Below, piece by piece: positions 7,025 through 13,603 of a DNA stretch of 13,603 bases. Every line of letters starts with the position of its first letter. The stretch's first letter is position 1. Where the stretch lies: positions 1 to 13,603 of the forward strand of contig CABSNX010000030.1 in assembly GCA_902479205.1 (NCBI GenBank), written 5' to 3'. The position numbers and the translations under genes were made by a program. The notes beneath the pieces were generated by a model, which was not told the DNA's origin, did not search any database, and worked only from the letters and a program-made list of their open reading frames with translations. The DNA comes from an uncultured Collinsella sp. (GTDB lineage Bacteria; Actinomycetota; Coriobacteriia; Coriobacteriales; Coriobacteriaceae).

Positions 7025-8206
7025 ATGCTATTTGTAAATCGGCTGGTACATACGCTTGTTCCCGGCAGCGAAAGCGAGCCGGTCGATACCTCCTGCCGCA
7101 CCAACGCGGGCTTTGCCGCAAGCCTCATCTGCATCGGCCTCAACATCACGCTGTGCCTGGCCAAGGGCATAGCTGGCCTGCTCGCGGGCTCCGTCTCGCT
7201 TATCGCCGATGCCTTCAACAACCTTTCCGACGCCTCGAGCAACATCGTGAGCCTGCTCGGATTTCGCCTTGCCAGCCGCCCGGCCGACGAGGGTCACCCC
7301 TATGGCCACGGCCGCTACGAATACCTGGCGGGGCTGTTTGTCGCCGTTCTCGTTTGCGCCGTCGGCATCAACCTGATCCTGGAGTCGGTCACCAAGATCA
7401 TCAAGCCCTCCCCCACCGCGTATTCGGCGCTCTCCATGGCAGCCCTTGTCCTGTCCATGCTCGTCAAGTTTTGGATGGCGGCGTTCAACCGCACGCTGGG
7501 CAACCGCATCGATTCCGAGACGCTTATCGCCACGGCGCAGGATTCTAAAAACGACGTCATTACCTCGGCCTCAGTCCTGGCCGCAGCGCTTATTTCGCAA
7601 ACGACCGGCTTTGACCTCGATGGCTGGGCGGGCCTGGGCGTGGGCATCTTCATCTGCATCAGCGGCATGGGCCTGGTGCGCGACGCCATCAGCCCGCTGT
7701 TGGGGCAAGCGCCCGACCCCAAGCTCGTCCAGGCAATCCGCGACAAGATCATGTCGTATCCGCAGGTCCTAGGCACGCACGACCTGATGGTGCACGACTA
7801 CGGCCCCGGTCGGCAATTTGCCAGCGCACACGTGGAAATGCCCGGCGAGGGCGATGCGTTTGAGCACCACGAGATTCTGGACACCATCGAACACGACATC
7901 AAGCATCAGATGGGCATCGACATCACGCTACACTGCGACCCCATCGCTACCACCGGCGACGACCTGCGTGGCTGGGTCAAGCGCGGCATAGCGCAAATCG
8001 ACCCCACGCTCTCCATCCATGACCTGCACGAACACGACGGGTTCGTTTCGTTTGACCTGGTGCGTCCCGACGGCTTTGACATATCCGACGAGGAGCTGCT
8101 GGAGCTCGTCACGCGCATCGTGCACGAGCGCCGGCCCGATGCCTCGTGCGTCGTCACATTTGACTCGGGCTTCAGCTCGCCCGACCGTCCGGCCGAACAG
8201 CTGTAA
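7025..8206 (+). CDS. Cation diffusion facilitator, Mn-type metal-site residues
   Basis: A 393-aa proton-coupled divalent-metal exporter of the inner membrane. Several hydrophobic segments span about 28-210. The family motifs are SVSLIADAFNNLSDASSN and HPYGHGRYEYLAG (H91-H95). The transport site reads N65-x3-D69 in the second helix and D173-x3-D177 (DSKND) in the fifth. Zn-exporting members usually have His in this quartet, whereas N/D-D/D is typical of Mn exporters, so Mn(II) is the better guess. About 290-393 looks like a second copy of the ferredoxin-like cytoplasmic domain (compare GTHDLMVHDYG with IHDLHEHDGFV). The start at 7025 follows GAGGAG (7012-7017); an in-frame ATG at 6971 lacks a site and would put noncoding-like sequence in front. 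Confidence 0.93.
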   Translation: MLFVNRLVHTLVPGSESEPVDTSCRTNAGFAASLICIGLNITLCLAKGIAGLLAGSVSLIADAFNNLSDASSNIVSLLGFRLASRPADEGHPYGHGRYEYLAGLFVAVLVCAVGINLILESVTKIIKPSPTAYSALSMAALVLSMLVKFWMAAFNRTLGNRIDSETLIATAQDSKNDVITSASVLAAALISQTTGFDLDGWAGLGVGIFICISGMGLVRDAISPLLGQAPDPKLVQAIRDKIMSYPQVLGTHDLMVHDYGPGRQFASAHVEMPGEGDAFEHHEILDTIEHDIKHQMGIDITLHCDPIATTGDDLRGWVKRGIAQIDPTLSIHDLHEHDGFVSFDLVRPDGFDISDEELLELVTRIVHERRPDASCVVTFDSGFSSPDRPAEQL

Positions 8207-8214
8207 TCGACAGC

Positions 8215-8282
8215 AAAACGGGACGCAGGACCGCCGACCAACGCGCCCATGCGCCCGGTCACGCAATCCTGCGTCCCGTTTT
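8215..8282. terminator. Bidirectional terminator between convergent genes
   Basis: AAAACGGGACGCAGGA (8215-8230) pairs perfectly over 16 bases with 8267-8282, and T runs follow on both strands (TTTTTG on plus; TTTT from the left arm on minus). It sits between the transporter stop and the stop of the convergent PASTA-like gene, serving both. The 36-nt loop is longer than usual. Confidence 0.85.
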
Positions 8283-8318
8283 TGTTTGCACTGCTAAAAG
8301 GCTCTAGCCGCTCGACCG

Positions 8319-9275
8319 CTAGTTCCCCTGCGCGCCCGAAATACCGTTTTGCAGAGCATCCCAGGCGTTCGTTGCCATATCACCCAGGTTCTGTGCGGTA
8401 TCGCCGAGATTCTGAGCTGTGTCGCCCAGCTGCTGAGCCTTATCTCCCAGCTCCTGGGCCTTGTTGCTCAGGTCCTCCAGCGTGTTAGAGCTCGAGCTGT
8501 CCGCGCCGCCCTGGTCGCCGGACGCATTACCCGACGAGCCGTCCTTGCGCGTGAGCTGAATCTCGAGGTTACCGTTGTCGTTATAGTAGGCAGACGTCAC
8601 GACCCAGTTGGCATCGACAACGGGCGTCGAGCCGTCGTCGGTCAGAATTACGGCATTCGAAAGATCGGCCCCGCGCGACTTGAGGAGCTTTTTGGCGTTG
8701 GACCAGTACTGACCCGGGATATCGCTCAGGTCGACGGTGCCGGACTGGGCAGTCTCAGTCTGCTCGGCTGTGGAATCAGTCGTGGTGCCCCGCTTGTTGA
8801 GCATGCCCGACACGATGGCAAACACAACCGACAGGGCAAAGAAGACCGCCAGCACGATCAGGATTTTTTTGATCACGCTCGACGAACGCGAAGGCTTCTT
8901 CTCCTCGTCCTCGCCATACTGAGGGATGGACTTGGGATACTCACGATACGGCTCGCGCGCATATCGGTCGCGCGACTCGTAGCGCGGCTGTGCTGTGCGC
9001 GGCATATATGTCGTCTGCTGAGGTTGCGGAATGGGATTTTGCAGCAGGTCATCATAAGGGTCTGCCGCCGCGTTGCCGTAGGGGCTCTGCGACGAGGCAC
9101 CATACGGGTCCCGCGCTGCGTTTCCGTAATTCACAACGCGCGTGGGATCGGCCGACGCCTGTGTCGTATCGGGGGCAGCGTAGCCGGGATTCGGCACGAC
9201 GCGGGTCTCATCGGCGCCATTGCCCGTCCGCGGGGAGCCGTAGCCACCCATTACGGTCGTCTTATCCTGGTCCAT
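8319..9275 (-). CDS. Membrane-anchored protein with PASTA-like extracellular domain
   Basis: 318 aa. The cytosolic N terminus (1-135) is low-complexity, rich in Pro, Tyr, Gly and Arg, with three similar threonine motifs (DKTTVM 4-9, DETRVV 22-27, DPTRVV 43-48) and a doubled YGNAA-DPY segment. One membrane helix follows (about 138-159), positive side inside. Outside, 183-243 resembles a PASTA fold (DIPGQYWSNAKKLLKSRG, then NWVVTSAYYNDNG, EIQLTRK), the type that binds cell-wall precursors in actinobacterial kinases. A Ser-rich linker and an AQxLGDx heptad tail complete it. There is no kinase domain. AAAGGAAA precedes the ATG. A cell-wall sensing or scaffolding role is an inference; the PASTA call is by eye. 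Confidence 0.78.
   Translation of the reverse strand: MDQDKTTVMGGYGSPRTGNGADETRVVPNPGYAAPDTTQASADPTRVVNYGNAARDPYGASSQSPYGNAAADPYDDLLQNPIPQPQQTTYMPRTAQPRYESRDRYAREPYREYPKSIPQYGEDEEKKPSRSSSVIKKILIVLAVFFALSVVFAIVSGMLNKRGTTTDSTAEQTETAQSGTVDLSDIPGQYWSNAKKLLKSRGADLSNAVILTDDGSTPVVDANWVVTSAYYNDNGNLEIQLTRKDGSSGNASGDQGGADSSSSNTLEDLSNKAQELGDKAQQLGDTAQNLGDTAQNLGDMATNAWDALQNGISGAQGN
8376..8459 (-). repeat. Four 21-bp tandem repeats encoding AQxLGDx heptads
   Basis: Four in-frame 21-bp units encode AQELGDK, AQQLGDT, AQNLGDT and AQNLGDM (residues 273-300 of the PASTA-like protein). Leu and Ala spacing suggests an amphipathic helix or coiled coil. Unit number could vary between strains by slippage. Confidence 0.85.
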
Positions 9276-9340
9276 GCAACGTTTCCTTTCCGTCGCCCGT
9301 AAGCATCAAGTTATCCATGCATTCTACCCGCGCAAAAGCC

Positions 9341-9346
9341 TATGAT
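9341..9346 (+). promoter_or_regulatory. Possible -10 box for the 78-aa protein gene
   Basis: TATGAT matches the -10 consensus at five of six positions and lies 67 bases upstream of the ATG at 9413, in the short divergent region. No good -35 is found 16-18 bases before it, so the call is weak. Confidence 0.3.
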
Positions 9347-9412
9347 GGGCAAAGCCCGCCGGTATCTACAAGACATGCGCGGCCGACGGTCACAAGCGAA
9401 TCGAGGAACGTC

Positions 9413-9649
9413 ATGGCAAAAAGCAAGCTCATCAAGGACACGACGCGTGCCGAACGTGAGGAGATCATTAAGCTGGCACTCGCGGGCTGCGGTAACGGCA
9501 GCTGCGACAACTGCGGCAGTTGCAGCTTAGGAGCAGGCGATCCATATGGCACCTACCAGCCCTACATTGACGGCGAGATGGAAATCGCCGACATCAACAT
9601 GATGGTCGCCGAGCGCAACGCCAAACTCTTCGGCCTCCAGCGCGGCTAA
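9413..9649 (+). CDS. Small cysteine-cluster protein, function unknown
   Basis: 78 aa. It has a charged N terminus (about 1-24) followed by a tight cluster C26-x4-C31-x2-C34-x2-C37 within AGCGNGSCDNCGSCSLG, then GDPYGTYQPYIDGEMEIADINMMVAERNAKLFGLQ. The four cysteines could bind zinc or an iron-sulfur cluster; I do not recognise a named family. The ATG at 9413 is preceded by GAGGA at 9403-9407. The frame is open further upstream to 8990, but that part is antisense to the divergent PASTA-like gene and is not coding-like. It stands alone; E1 and its T run lie 25 bases after the stop. Confidence 0.75.
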   Translation: MAKSKLIKDTTRAEREEIIKLALAGCGNGSCDNCGSCSLGAGDPYGTYQPYIDGEMEIADINMMVAERNAKLFGLQRG

Positions 9650-9673
9650 TGATCCCTTCTTGGGCTGTGCACC

Positions 9674-9824
9674 AAAAAATGCGCCCATCTACTACGTTTA
9701 ACCCAAGGGTGCCAACCATAGCCATATTTGTGTTAACAAAACCGCAGGTAAACGTCTTGTCACATTGTTAAAAAACGCTCCATGGTCGGTCCAACCCTGG
9801 CAACCGTAGTAGATGGGCGTTTTT
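9674..9824. repeat. Structured non-coding element E1
   Basis: CGCCCATCTACTACG (9682-9696) pairs perfectly with 9805-9819, flanked by AAAAAA on the left and TTTTT on the right, so either strand could form a long-looped terminator-like hairpin. Inside lie a 17-nt box AAAACCGCAGGTAAACG (9738-9754) and ATGGTCG (9782-9788). The TACTACG (9690-9696) and CGTAGTA (9805-9811) are exactly 108 nt apart, as in E2. No convincing reading frame crosses it. It lies between the convergent 3' ends of the 78-aa and 610-aa genes, where it may also act as a terminator. It may be an RNA gene, a cis RNA structure or a small mobile hairpin; the family name is unknown to me. Confidence 0.65.
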
Positions 9825-9871
9825 CGTGGCGCGGCTGGCCCAGATAGCTTGTTTCGGAGCCAATTTGCATC

Positions 9872-9913
9872 AAAAAGTCCCCGGCGGCGCTGCGTTTTGC
9901 GTCACCGGGGACT
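9872..9913 (-). terminator. Intrinsic terminator of the 610-aa gene
   Basis: On the minus strand AGTCCCCGG (9913-9905) pairs with CCGGGGACT (9884-9876), followed by a T run to 9872. It lies just past the stop at 9940. The region between it and E1 (9825-9871) shows nothing further. Confidence 0.85.
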
Positions 9914-9939
9914 GTTCTATTCACGATCCGTAGCTTTCC

Positions 9940-11772
9940 TTACTCGTTAGGCACATATGTGGCACGAGGATAATCGGGCGTAACATCTTGGCCGCCGGAA
10001 TAGCTCGAATCGAAAGGATGCGCCACCAGATCGTGTGTACCCCATGCCATGCAGTCAAATAAACCAGTATCGAGAACAACGATATAACCCTTGCCGTCAT
10101 AGTAGAAATGGTCCTCGGTAAAGTTATCGTCATCTTCGAGGCTGTCATCAACTATAGAATCTGCCCCTCGCTTTGCCGCCCCGATCACTTGCTTGGCCTC
10201 GCTCTTGAGGGTGTCAAACGAGAGCCCGTGCTGTGCAAGCGAGTCCTCAAGCGAAACCTGCTCGCCCGTCTTGAGGTTATAGTATGCCGACCTCGTCACC
10301 TGCTCCGAACGATACGGAGGAATGTAGCTATCGGTGTAGGTACGCACGCATGCAATATCGCCATCAATCGAGACAATCTCAGCGTAATACATCGTGGTCA
10401 CACGATTGTTCTCATCATATGGCGTTGCCTGCTTGCTCGCATCAAGCGCATCCGCGACGAGCTGAATCATATCCTTGTTGAATTTGGCGACACCCACACT
10501 CTGGCCTTTTACCTGAGGATAGGTCCACGTAGCCGAAATCTGGCACGTAACGTCGGGGTCAGGCGCGCCCTCGCCCACCGGCGCCGTAAAGCTGACATCC
10601 TGTGTGGCAGTAGCAGCCTCATAGCTCGCCTGCGCACCGTCATCGTCCTTTGACTTCAGTTGCTCCAACGTCGTGGCGACCGATGCGATGGTTTCGTTTA
10701 CCGAATCCTTATCGTAAACTAGCACGCCATAAACGCCAGAAAAAGGAGCGAAAGACACATACGCCTGATGGGGAGCCACACTAACATCCGGCGTATAGAC
10801 CTTCTCAATCTTGCCATTCTTATACGCCCAGACTTCAAGATGCGCAGCGGCCGCGTTATCCACACGGTCCACCGGTTCATCGGAATACTCAATCAGTAGC
10901 TCATCTTGGCCGTCGCCATCAAAGTCAACAAGTTTGGCATAGACAACACCCTGGGCTCCATACGTAGATTGAGAATCATCAATCTCGACAGCCTCGCCTT
11001 CGCCGTACTTCTTTTGGTACTCGAGGATCTTGTCGGTGAACAGTTCGTTTGCCGTCTTTACCGTCGCCTTGGCAGAGGCTTTGGCCTCCTTCTTGGACTG
11101 CGTGAGCTCGACGTTCTTGGGGGCGTCCGAACCTTCCTTGGTATAGTCGACCTTCATGGTGGTCGTGCTCTTCTTTTTGCCCTTGCCTGAGGTGATGGTC
11201 ATCTGGTACTTCTGGTCGGGCAGCTCGCCAAAGTCCTCCATGGCAAAGCCGTCCTCGCCATCCACTTTGATGGTGTAGCTCTTGCCCTTGCCATTAGCAG
11301 GCGCCAGCTCGACGGTATAGCTCTTGAGCTTTTTTCCTTTGCTGTTCTTGGGCAGCACTTTGGTCTCGCATGCGCAGACAACGTAGCCCTTGCCGCCCGA
11401 AGTCACCTCGGAAGATGTGCCGATACGCGGCACGATCACGATAGCGGCGACAATGGCGACAACGGCAACACCGCCGATAACGGCAGCGATGATACGGCCC
11501 CTGTGCTTGGGCTTCTTGGGCTGCGGCGTCGGAACAAACGACTGAGAGGCCTCGGCAGGCTCGGTCATAGGTTCCTCATAACGAGACTGCACCTCCATAT
11601 GAGCCGAGGCACCCTGAGGAGCGTGCTGCCCCGCAGGGGCGGTCGCCGGCGCATCCCCTACCGGAAACGCCACGGGCTCCGCCTGGTCCTCAACTCCGCC
11701 CACGCGAGCGCCGCAGATCGTGCAAAACATGGAGCCGTCGGGTATTTGAGCTCCGCACTTGGTGCAATACAT
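9940..11772 (-). CDS. Membrane-anchored zinc-ribbon protein with large extracellular region
   Basis: 610 aa. A Cys4 zinc ribbon opens the protein (C3, C6, C17, C20; YCTKCGAQIPDG...FCTICG), followed by a disordered Pro/Ala linker, a basic KKPKHRGR stop and one membrane helix (about 93-114). Outside are a Lys/Gly-rich domain (127-225), a segment with an EF-hand-like DFDGDGQDE loop (283-291) that probably binds calcium, and a C-terminal domain (about 400-590) resembling the DUF3298/RsiV-like fold (TYPQ, AYYNLKTGEQVSLEDSL, FYYDGKGYIVVLD); this last call is by eye. The ATG at 11772 follows GGGAG; a longer frame to 11850 adds non-conserved sequence and was not used. The gene stands alone, bracketed by E1 and E2. 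A surface sensing or stress role is a guess. Confidence 0.82.
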   Translation of the reverse strand: MYCTKCGAQIPDGSMFCTICGARVGGVEDQAEPVAFPVGDAPATAPAGQHAPQGASAHMEVQSRYEEPMTEPAEASQSFVPTPQPKKPKHRGRIIAAVIGGVAVVAIVAAIVIVPRIGTSSEVTSGGKGYVVCACETKVLPKNSKGKKLKSYTVELAPANGKGKSYTIKVDGEDGFAMEDFGELPDQKYQMTITSGKGKKKSTTTMKVDYTKEGSDAPKNVELTQSKKEAKASAKATVKTANELFTDKILEYQKKYGEGEAVEIDDSQSTYGAQGVVYAKLVDFDGDGQDELLIEYSDEPVDRVDNAAAAHLEVWAYKNGKIEKVYTPDVSVAPHQAYVSFAPFSGVYGVLVYDKDSVNETIASVATTLEQLKSKDDDGAQASYEAATATQDVSFTAPVGEGAPDPDVTCQISATWTYPQVKGQSVGVAKFNKDMIQLVADALDASKQATPYDENNRVTTMYYAEIVSIDGDIACVRTYTDSYIPPYRSEQVTRSAYYNLKTGEQVSLEDSLAQHGLSFDTLKSEAKQVIGAAKRGADSIVDDSLEDDDNFTEDHFYYDGKGYIVVLDTGLFDCMAWGTHDLVAHPFDSSYSGGQDVTPDYPRATYVPNE

Positions 11773-11874
11773 CGCATCTCCCGTCTCTCGTCGCAGCCGC
11801 AATGCGCCCGCGCAGTTCTTCCAACTACACCGTACGGGAGAAATCCCCATTCTTGTTGCGCAACATTGCCGCCA

Positions 11875-12036
11875 CGTCCAAAACTATGCCGGTTTACTAC
11901 GATAAATCGCCCGAACCTGAGCATGCTACTTTTCAAGAAACCAAAACCGCAGGTAGACGAATCGGTCATTATCGGAAAATCCAGATATGGTCGAGGTATA
12001 CCGATTCATCGTAGTAAACCGGCATAGTTTTGGACG
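11875..12036. repeat. Structured non-coding element E2 (35-bp inverted repeat)
   Basis: The arms 11875-11909 and 12002-12036 are 35 bases long and complementary except A11904/C12007, which becomes a U-G wobble in a minus-strand transcript. Like E1 it has TACTACG (11895-11901) and CGTAGTA (12010-12016) 108 nt apart, the box AAAACCGCAGGTAGACG (11943-11959, 16 of 17 matching E1) and ATGGTCG (11987-11993), all at identical offsets. Outside the heptamers the arms share no sequence with E1. GAATCGGT (11959-11966) can also pair with ACCGATTC (12000-12007), an alternative fold competing with the long stem. It lies about 100 bases upstream of the 610-aa gene's start and could be in its leader. The rest of the gap, 11773-11874, shows only a short palindrome at 11855-11864. 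Confidence 0.7.
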
Positions 12037-12110
12037 AACGACCCCATACGGATGGTCTCATTGACCTAACAGCCACAAAATGATCCGTTTTCCTCCATCA
12101 CATGCGGATC

Positions 12111-12147
12111 AAAAAGCCCCGCCGGGCCTTGGTAGGCGCGGCGGGGC
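12111..12147 (-). terminator. Intrinsic terminator of fhs
   Basis: On the minus strand GCCCCGCCG (12147-12139) pairs with CGGCGGGGC (12124-12116), with further GC pairs inside, and a five-T run follows to 12111. It is 26 bases past the fhs stop. A weaker dyad TGATCCG (12081-12087)/CGGATCA (12105-12111) lies just beyond it and has no clear role. Confidence 0.88.
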
Positions 12148-12172
12148 GGGCAAGCGGCTATGGACAGCAGAC

Positions 12173-13585
12173 TTAGAACAGGCCGGTGATGTTGCCGTCG
12201 TTGTCGACGTCGATGTTCTCTGCCGCGGGCACCTTGGGCAGGCCCGGCATGGTCAGAACGCTGCCGGTCAGCGCGACCACAAAGTGGGCACCGGCGGAAA
12301 CCTTAAGCTCACGCACGGTGATGCGGAAGCCCTCAGGAGCGCCCAGGGCCTTGGCGTTATCGCTAAAGCTGTACTGGGTCTTGGCGACGCACACCGGTAG
12401 GTTACCAAAGCCGTTCTCGCGCAGCTCGGCGAGCTGGCGCTTGGCAGCCGGCGTAAAGTCGACGCCGTCGGCGCGGTAGACCTTGGTGGCGACGGCCTCC
12501 AGAGCATCGGCAACATCGGCACCGTCCTCGTAGGCAAACTTGAGCTCGCTCGGCTGCTCAATCAGGCGCATGACCTCATCGGCCAGCTCGAGGGCGCCCT
12601 CGCCGCCCTTGGCCCAGACCTCGGAAAGCTTAACGTTGACGCCGAGCTTCTGGCACTCGGACTCGATGAGCGCAAGCTCTGCCTCGGTGTCCGTCGGGAA
12701 GCGGTTGATGGCGACCACACAGGGAAGACCATAGACGCTCTGGATATTGTCAACGTGGCGCAGCAGGTTGGGCATGCCGGCCTTGAGGGCATCGAGGTTC
12801 TCGTCGTTAAGGTCGGCCTTGGCAACGCCGCCGTTGTATTTAAGCGCACGGGCGGTGGCGACAATCACGACGGCGCTGGGGCGGACGCCCGTCATGCGGC
12901 ACTTGATGTCGAGAAACTTCTCGGCACCCAAATCGGCGCCGAAACCGGCCTCGGTAATGGCGACATCGCCAAAGCGCATAGCCATGCGCGTAGCCATGAT
13001 GGAGTTGCAGCCGTGGGCGATGTTGGCGAAGGGGCCGCCGTGGACAAACGCGGGCGTACCCTCAAGCGTCTGCACCAGGTTGGGCTTGAGCGCATCCTTA
13101 AGCAGCGCAGCCATGGCGCCCTGAGCCTTGAGGTCGCGGGCGCGGACGGGCTCGCCGGCAAAGCTGTAGCCGACGACGATCTCGCCCAGGCGCTCCTTGA
13201 GGTCATTGATACTCGTGGACAGGCACAGGATCGCCATGACCTCGGAGGCAACGGTGATATCGAAGCCGTCCTCGCGCGGCACGCCCTGAGCCTTGCCGCC
13301 AATGCCGTCGATAACGTGGCGCAGCTGGCGGTCGTTCATGTCGACGACGCGCTTCCAGGTGATGCGCTTAACATCGATACCGAGCTGGTTGCCTTGCTGA
13401 ATATGGTTGTCGAGCATGGCAGCCAGCAGGTTATTGGCGGCGCCAATAGCATGGAAGTCGCCGGTAAAGTGCAGGTTGATATCCTCCATGGGGATGACCT
13501 GAGCCCAGCCGCCGCCGGCGGCGCCGCCCTTTACGCCAAAGACGGGACCGAGCGAAGGCTCACGCAGGGCCACAGCGCTCTTGAC
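12173..13585 (-). CDS. fhs: Formate-tetrahydrofolate ligase, 5'-truncated
   Basis: About 470 C-terminal residues of the enzyme that condenses formate and tetrahydrofolate to 10-formyltetrahydrofolate using ATP, in cytosolic one-carbon metabolism. Family signatures are ALREPSLGPVFGVKGGAAGGGWAQV, MEDINLHFTGDFHAI, EAGFGADLGAEKF, VATARALKYNGG and GLPCVVAINRFPTDT, and the end LTGSVLTMPGLPK...NIDVDNDGNITGLF is typical. Full-length enzymes have about 555 aa; the missing N terminus includes the ATP-binding P-loop and was lost to the contig end, not to mutation. The apparent start MYKRQ is adapter. Small oddities: Trp where the glycine-rich signature usually has Tyr, and Ala in the VATARALK motif. No other folate gene is in view. 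Confidence 0.96.
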   Translation of the reverse strand, partial: VKSAVALREPSLGPVFGVKGGAAGGGWAQVIPMEDINLHFTGDFHAIGAANNLLAAMLDNHIQQGNQLGIDVKRITWKRVVDMNDRQLRHVIDGIGGKAQGVPREDGFDITVASEVMAILCLSTSINDLKERLGEIVVGYSFAGEPVRARDLKAQGAMAALLKDALKPNLVQTLEGTPAFVHGGPFANIAHGCNSIMATRMAMRFGDVAITEAGFGADLGAEKFLDIKCRMTGVRPSAVVIVATARALKYNGGVAKADLNDENLDALKAGMPNLLRHVDNIQSVYGLPCVVAINRFPTDTEAELALIESECQKLGVNVKLSEVWAKGGEGALELADEVMRLIEQPSELKFAYEDGADVADALEAVATKVYRADGVDFTPAAKRQLAELRENGFGNLPVCVAKTQYSFSDNAKALGAPEGFRITVRELKVSAGAHFVVALTGSVLTMPGLPKVPAAENIDVDNDGNITGLF

Positions 13586-13603
13586 CTGTCTCTTATACAC
13601 ATC
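13586..13603 (-). other. Nextera mosaic-end adapter (artefact)
   Basis: CTGTCTCTTATACACATC is the reverse complement of the transposase mosaic end. Genomic sequence stops at 13585. With the adapter at the left end it shows the contig spans a tagmented fragment whose ends were not trimmed. Confidence 0.97.

Noticed and set aside
8376..8459. CRISPR-like repeat array
   Set aside because: The 21-bp units are contiguous, in frame and without spacers; they encode protein heptads.
8349..9302. 317-aa plus-strand open frame opposite the PASTA-like gene
   Set aside because: Composition is Arg/Ile/Val-rich shadow of the real gene; the minus-strand frame has a ribosome site, a membrane helix and recognisable domain features.
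9674..9824. Integron attC site
   Set aside because: The heptamers TACTACG/CGTAGTA do not fit the attC core, the paired arms extend outward beyond them, and no integron integrase or gene-cassette array is present.
11855..11864. GTTGCGCAAC perfect 10-bp palindrome as an operator
   Set aside because: Too short and isolated to support without conservation evidence.
11503..12027. 174-aa plus-strand frame crossing the element E2
   Set aside because: No ribosome site, no coding-like composition, and it spans an inverted repeat; antisense to the 610-aa gene at its start.
11875..12036. Miniature inverted-repeat transposon
   Set aside because: The two copies have unrelated outer arms, and no obvious flanking target duplication is visible; an RNA or hairpin element fits better, though a mobile origin is not excluded.

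Overview
The window is a 13.6 kb chromosomal fragment, most likely from a gut-type actinobacterium of the Coriobacteriia (Collinsella-like). That assignment is an inference from moderately high GC, strong Shine-Dalgarno sites, codon habits and gene content; no rRNA or other phylogenetic marker is present. Both ends are sequencing adapter, not genome: bases 1-46 read as a Nextera i7 adapter with its index, and 13586-13603 are the reverse-complement mosaic end. Real sequence is therefore 47-13585, cut inside hsdR on the left and inside fhs on the right.

Region 1 (47-5321) is a type I restriction-modification locus: the hsdR 3' end, a complete hsdM, and an hsdS that at present encodes only one target-recognition domain (192 aa). 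Downstream and on the opposite strand lie a silent half-hsdS that runs without a stop into a tyrosine recombinase, and then a complete two-domain hsdS whose start overlaps the recombinase stop. Four copies of a 13-bp near-palindrome (core AAATGGCTATTTA) sit exactly at the module joints, two in each orientation. Read one way the site encodes LNGYL (the centre of HsdS); read the other way it encodes LNSHL (the C terminus). Inversion between sites 1 and 2 would, in frame, turn the current half-HsdS into a predicted 408-aa two-domain HsdS. This is a recombinase-driven phase-variable specificity locus caught in its half-HsdS state. It is AT-richer than its flanks, as expected of horizontally exchanged hsdS modules.

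Region 2 (5346-9649) is ordinary-looking chromosome: a soluble protein with two zinc ribbons (minus strand, own terminator and a dyad at its promoter), a divergent cation diffusion facilitator with Mn-type metal-site residues and a doubled cytoplasmic domain, a bidirectional terminator, a membrane-anchored protein with a PASTA-like domain and a heptad tail (minus strand), and a divergent 78-aa cysteine-cluster protein.

Region 3 (9650-12172) holds a 610-aa membrane-anchored zinc-ribbon protein (minus strand) bracketed by two copies of a non-coding element, E1 and E2. Both have TACTACG and CGTAGTA arms exactly 108 nt apart, a shared 17-nt internal box and a shared ATGGTCG at identical offsets. 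The outer stems differ completely in sequence between copies, yet each is perfectly or almost perfectly self-complementary. This looks like an undescribed structured RNA or hairpin-DNA family and is the second main point of interest.

Region 4 (12111-13585) is the 3' part of fhs (formate-tetrahydrofolate ligase, minus strand) with a strong terminator.
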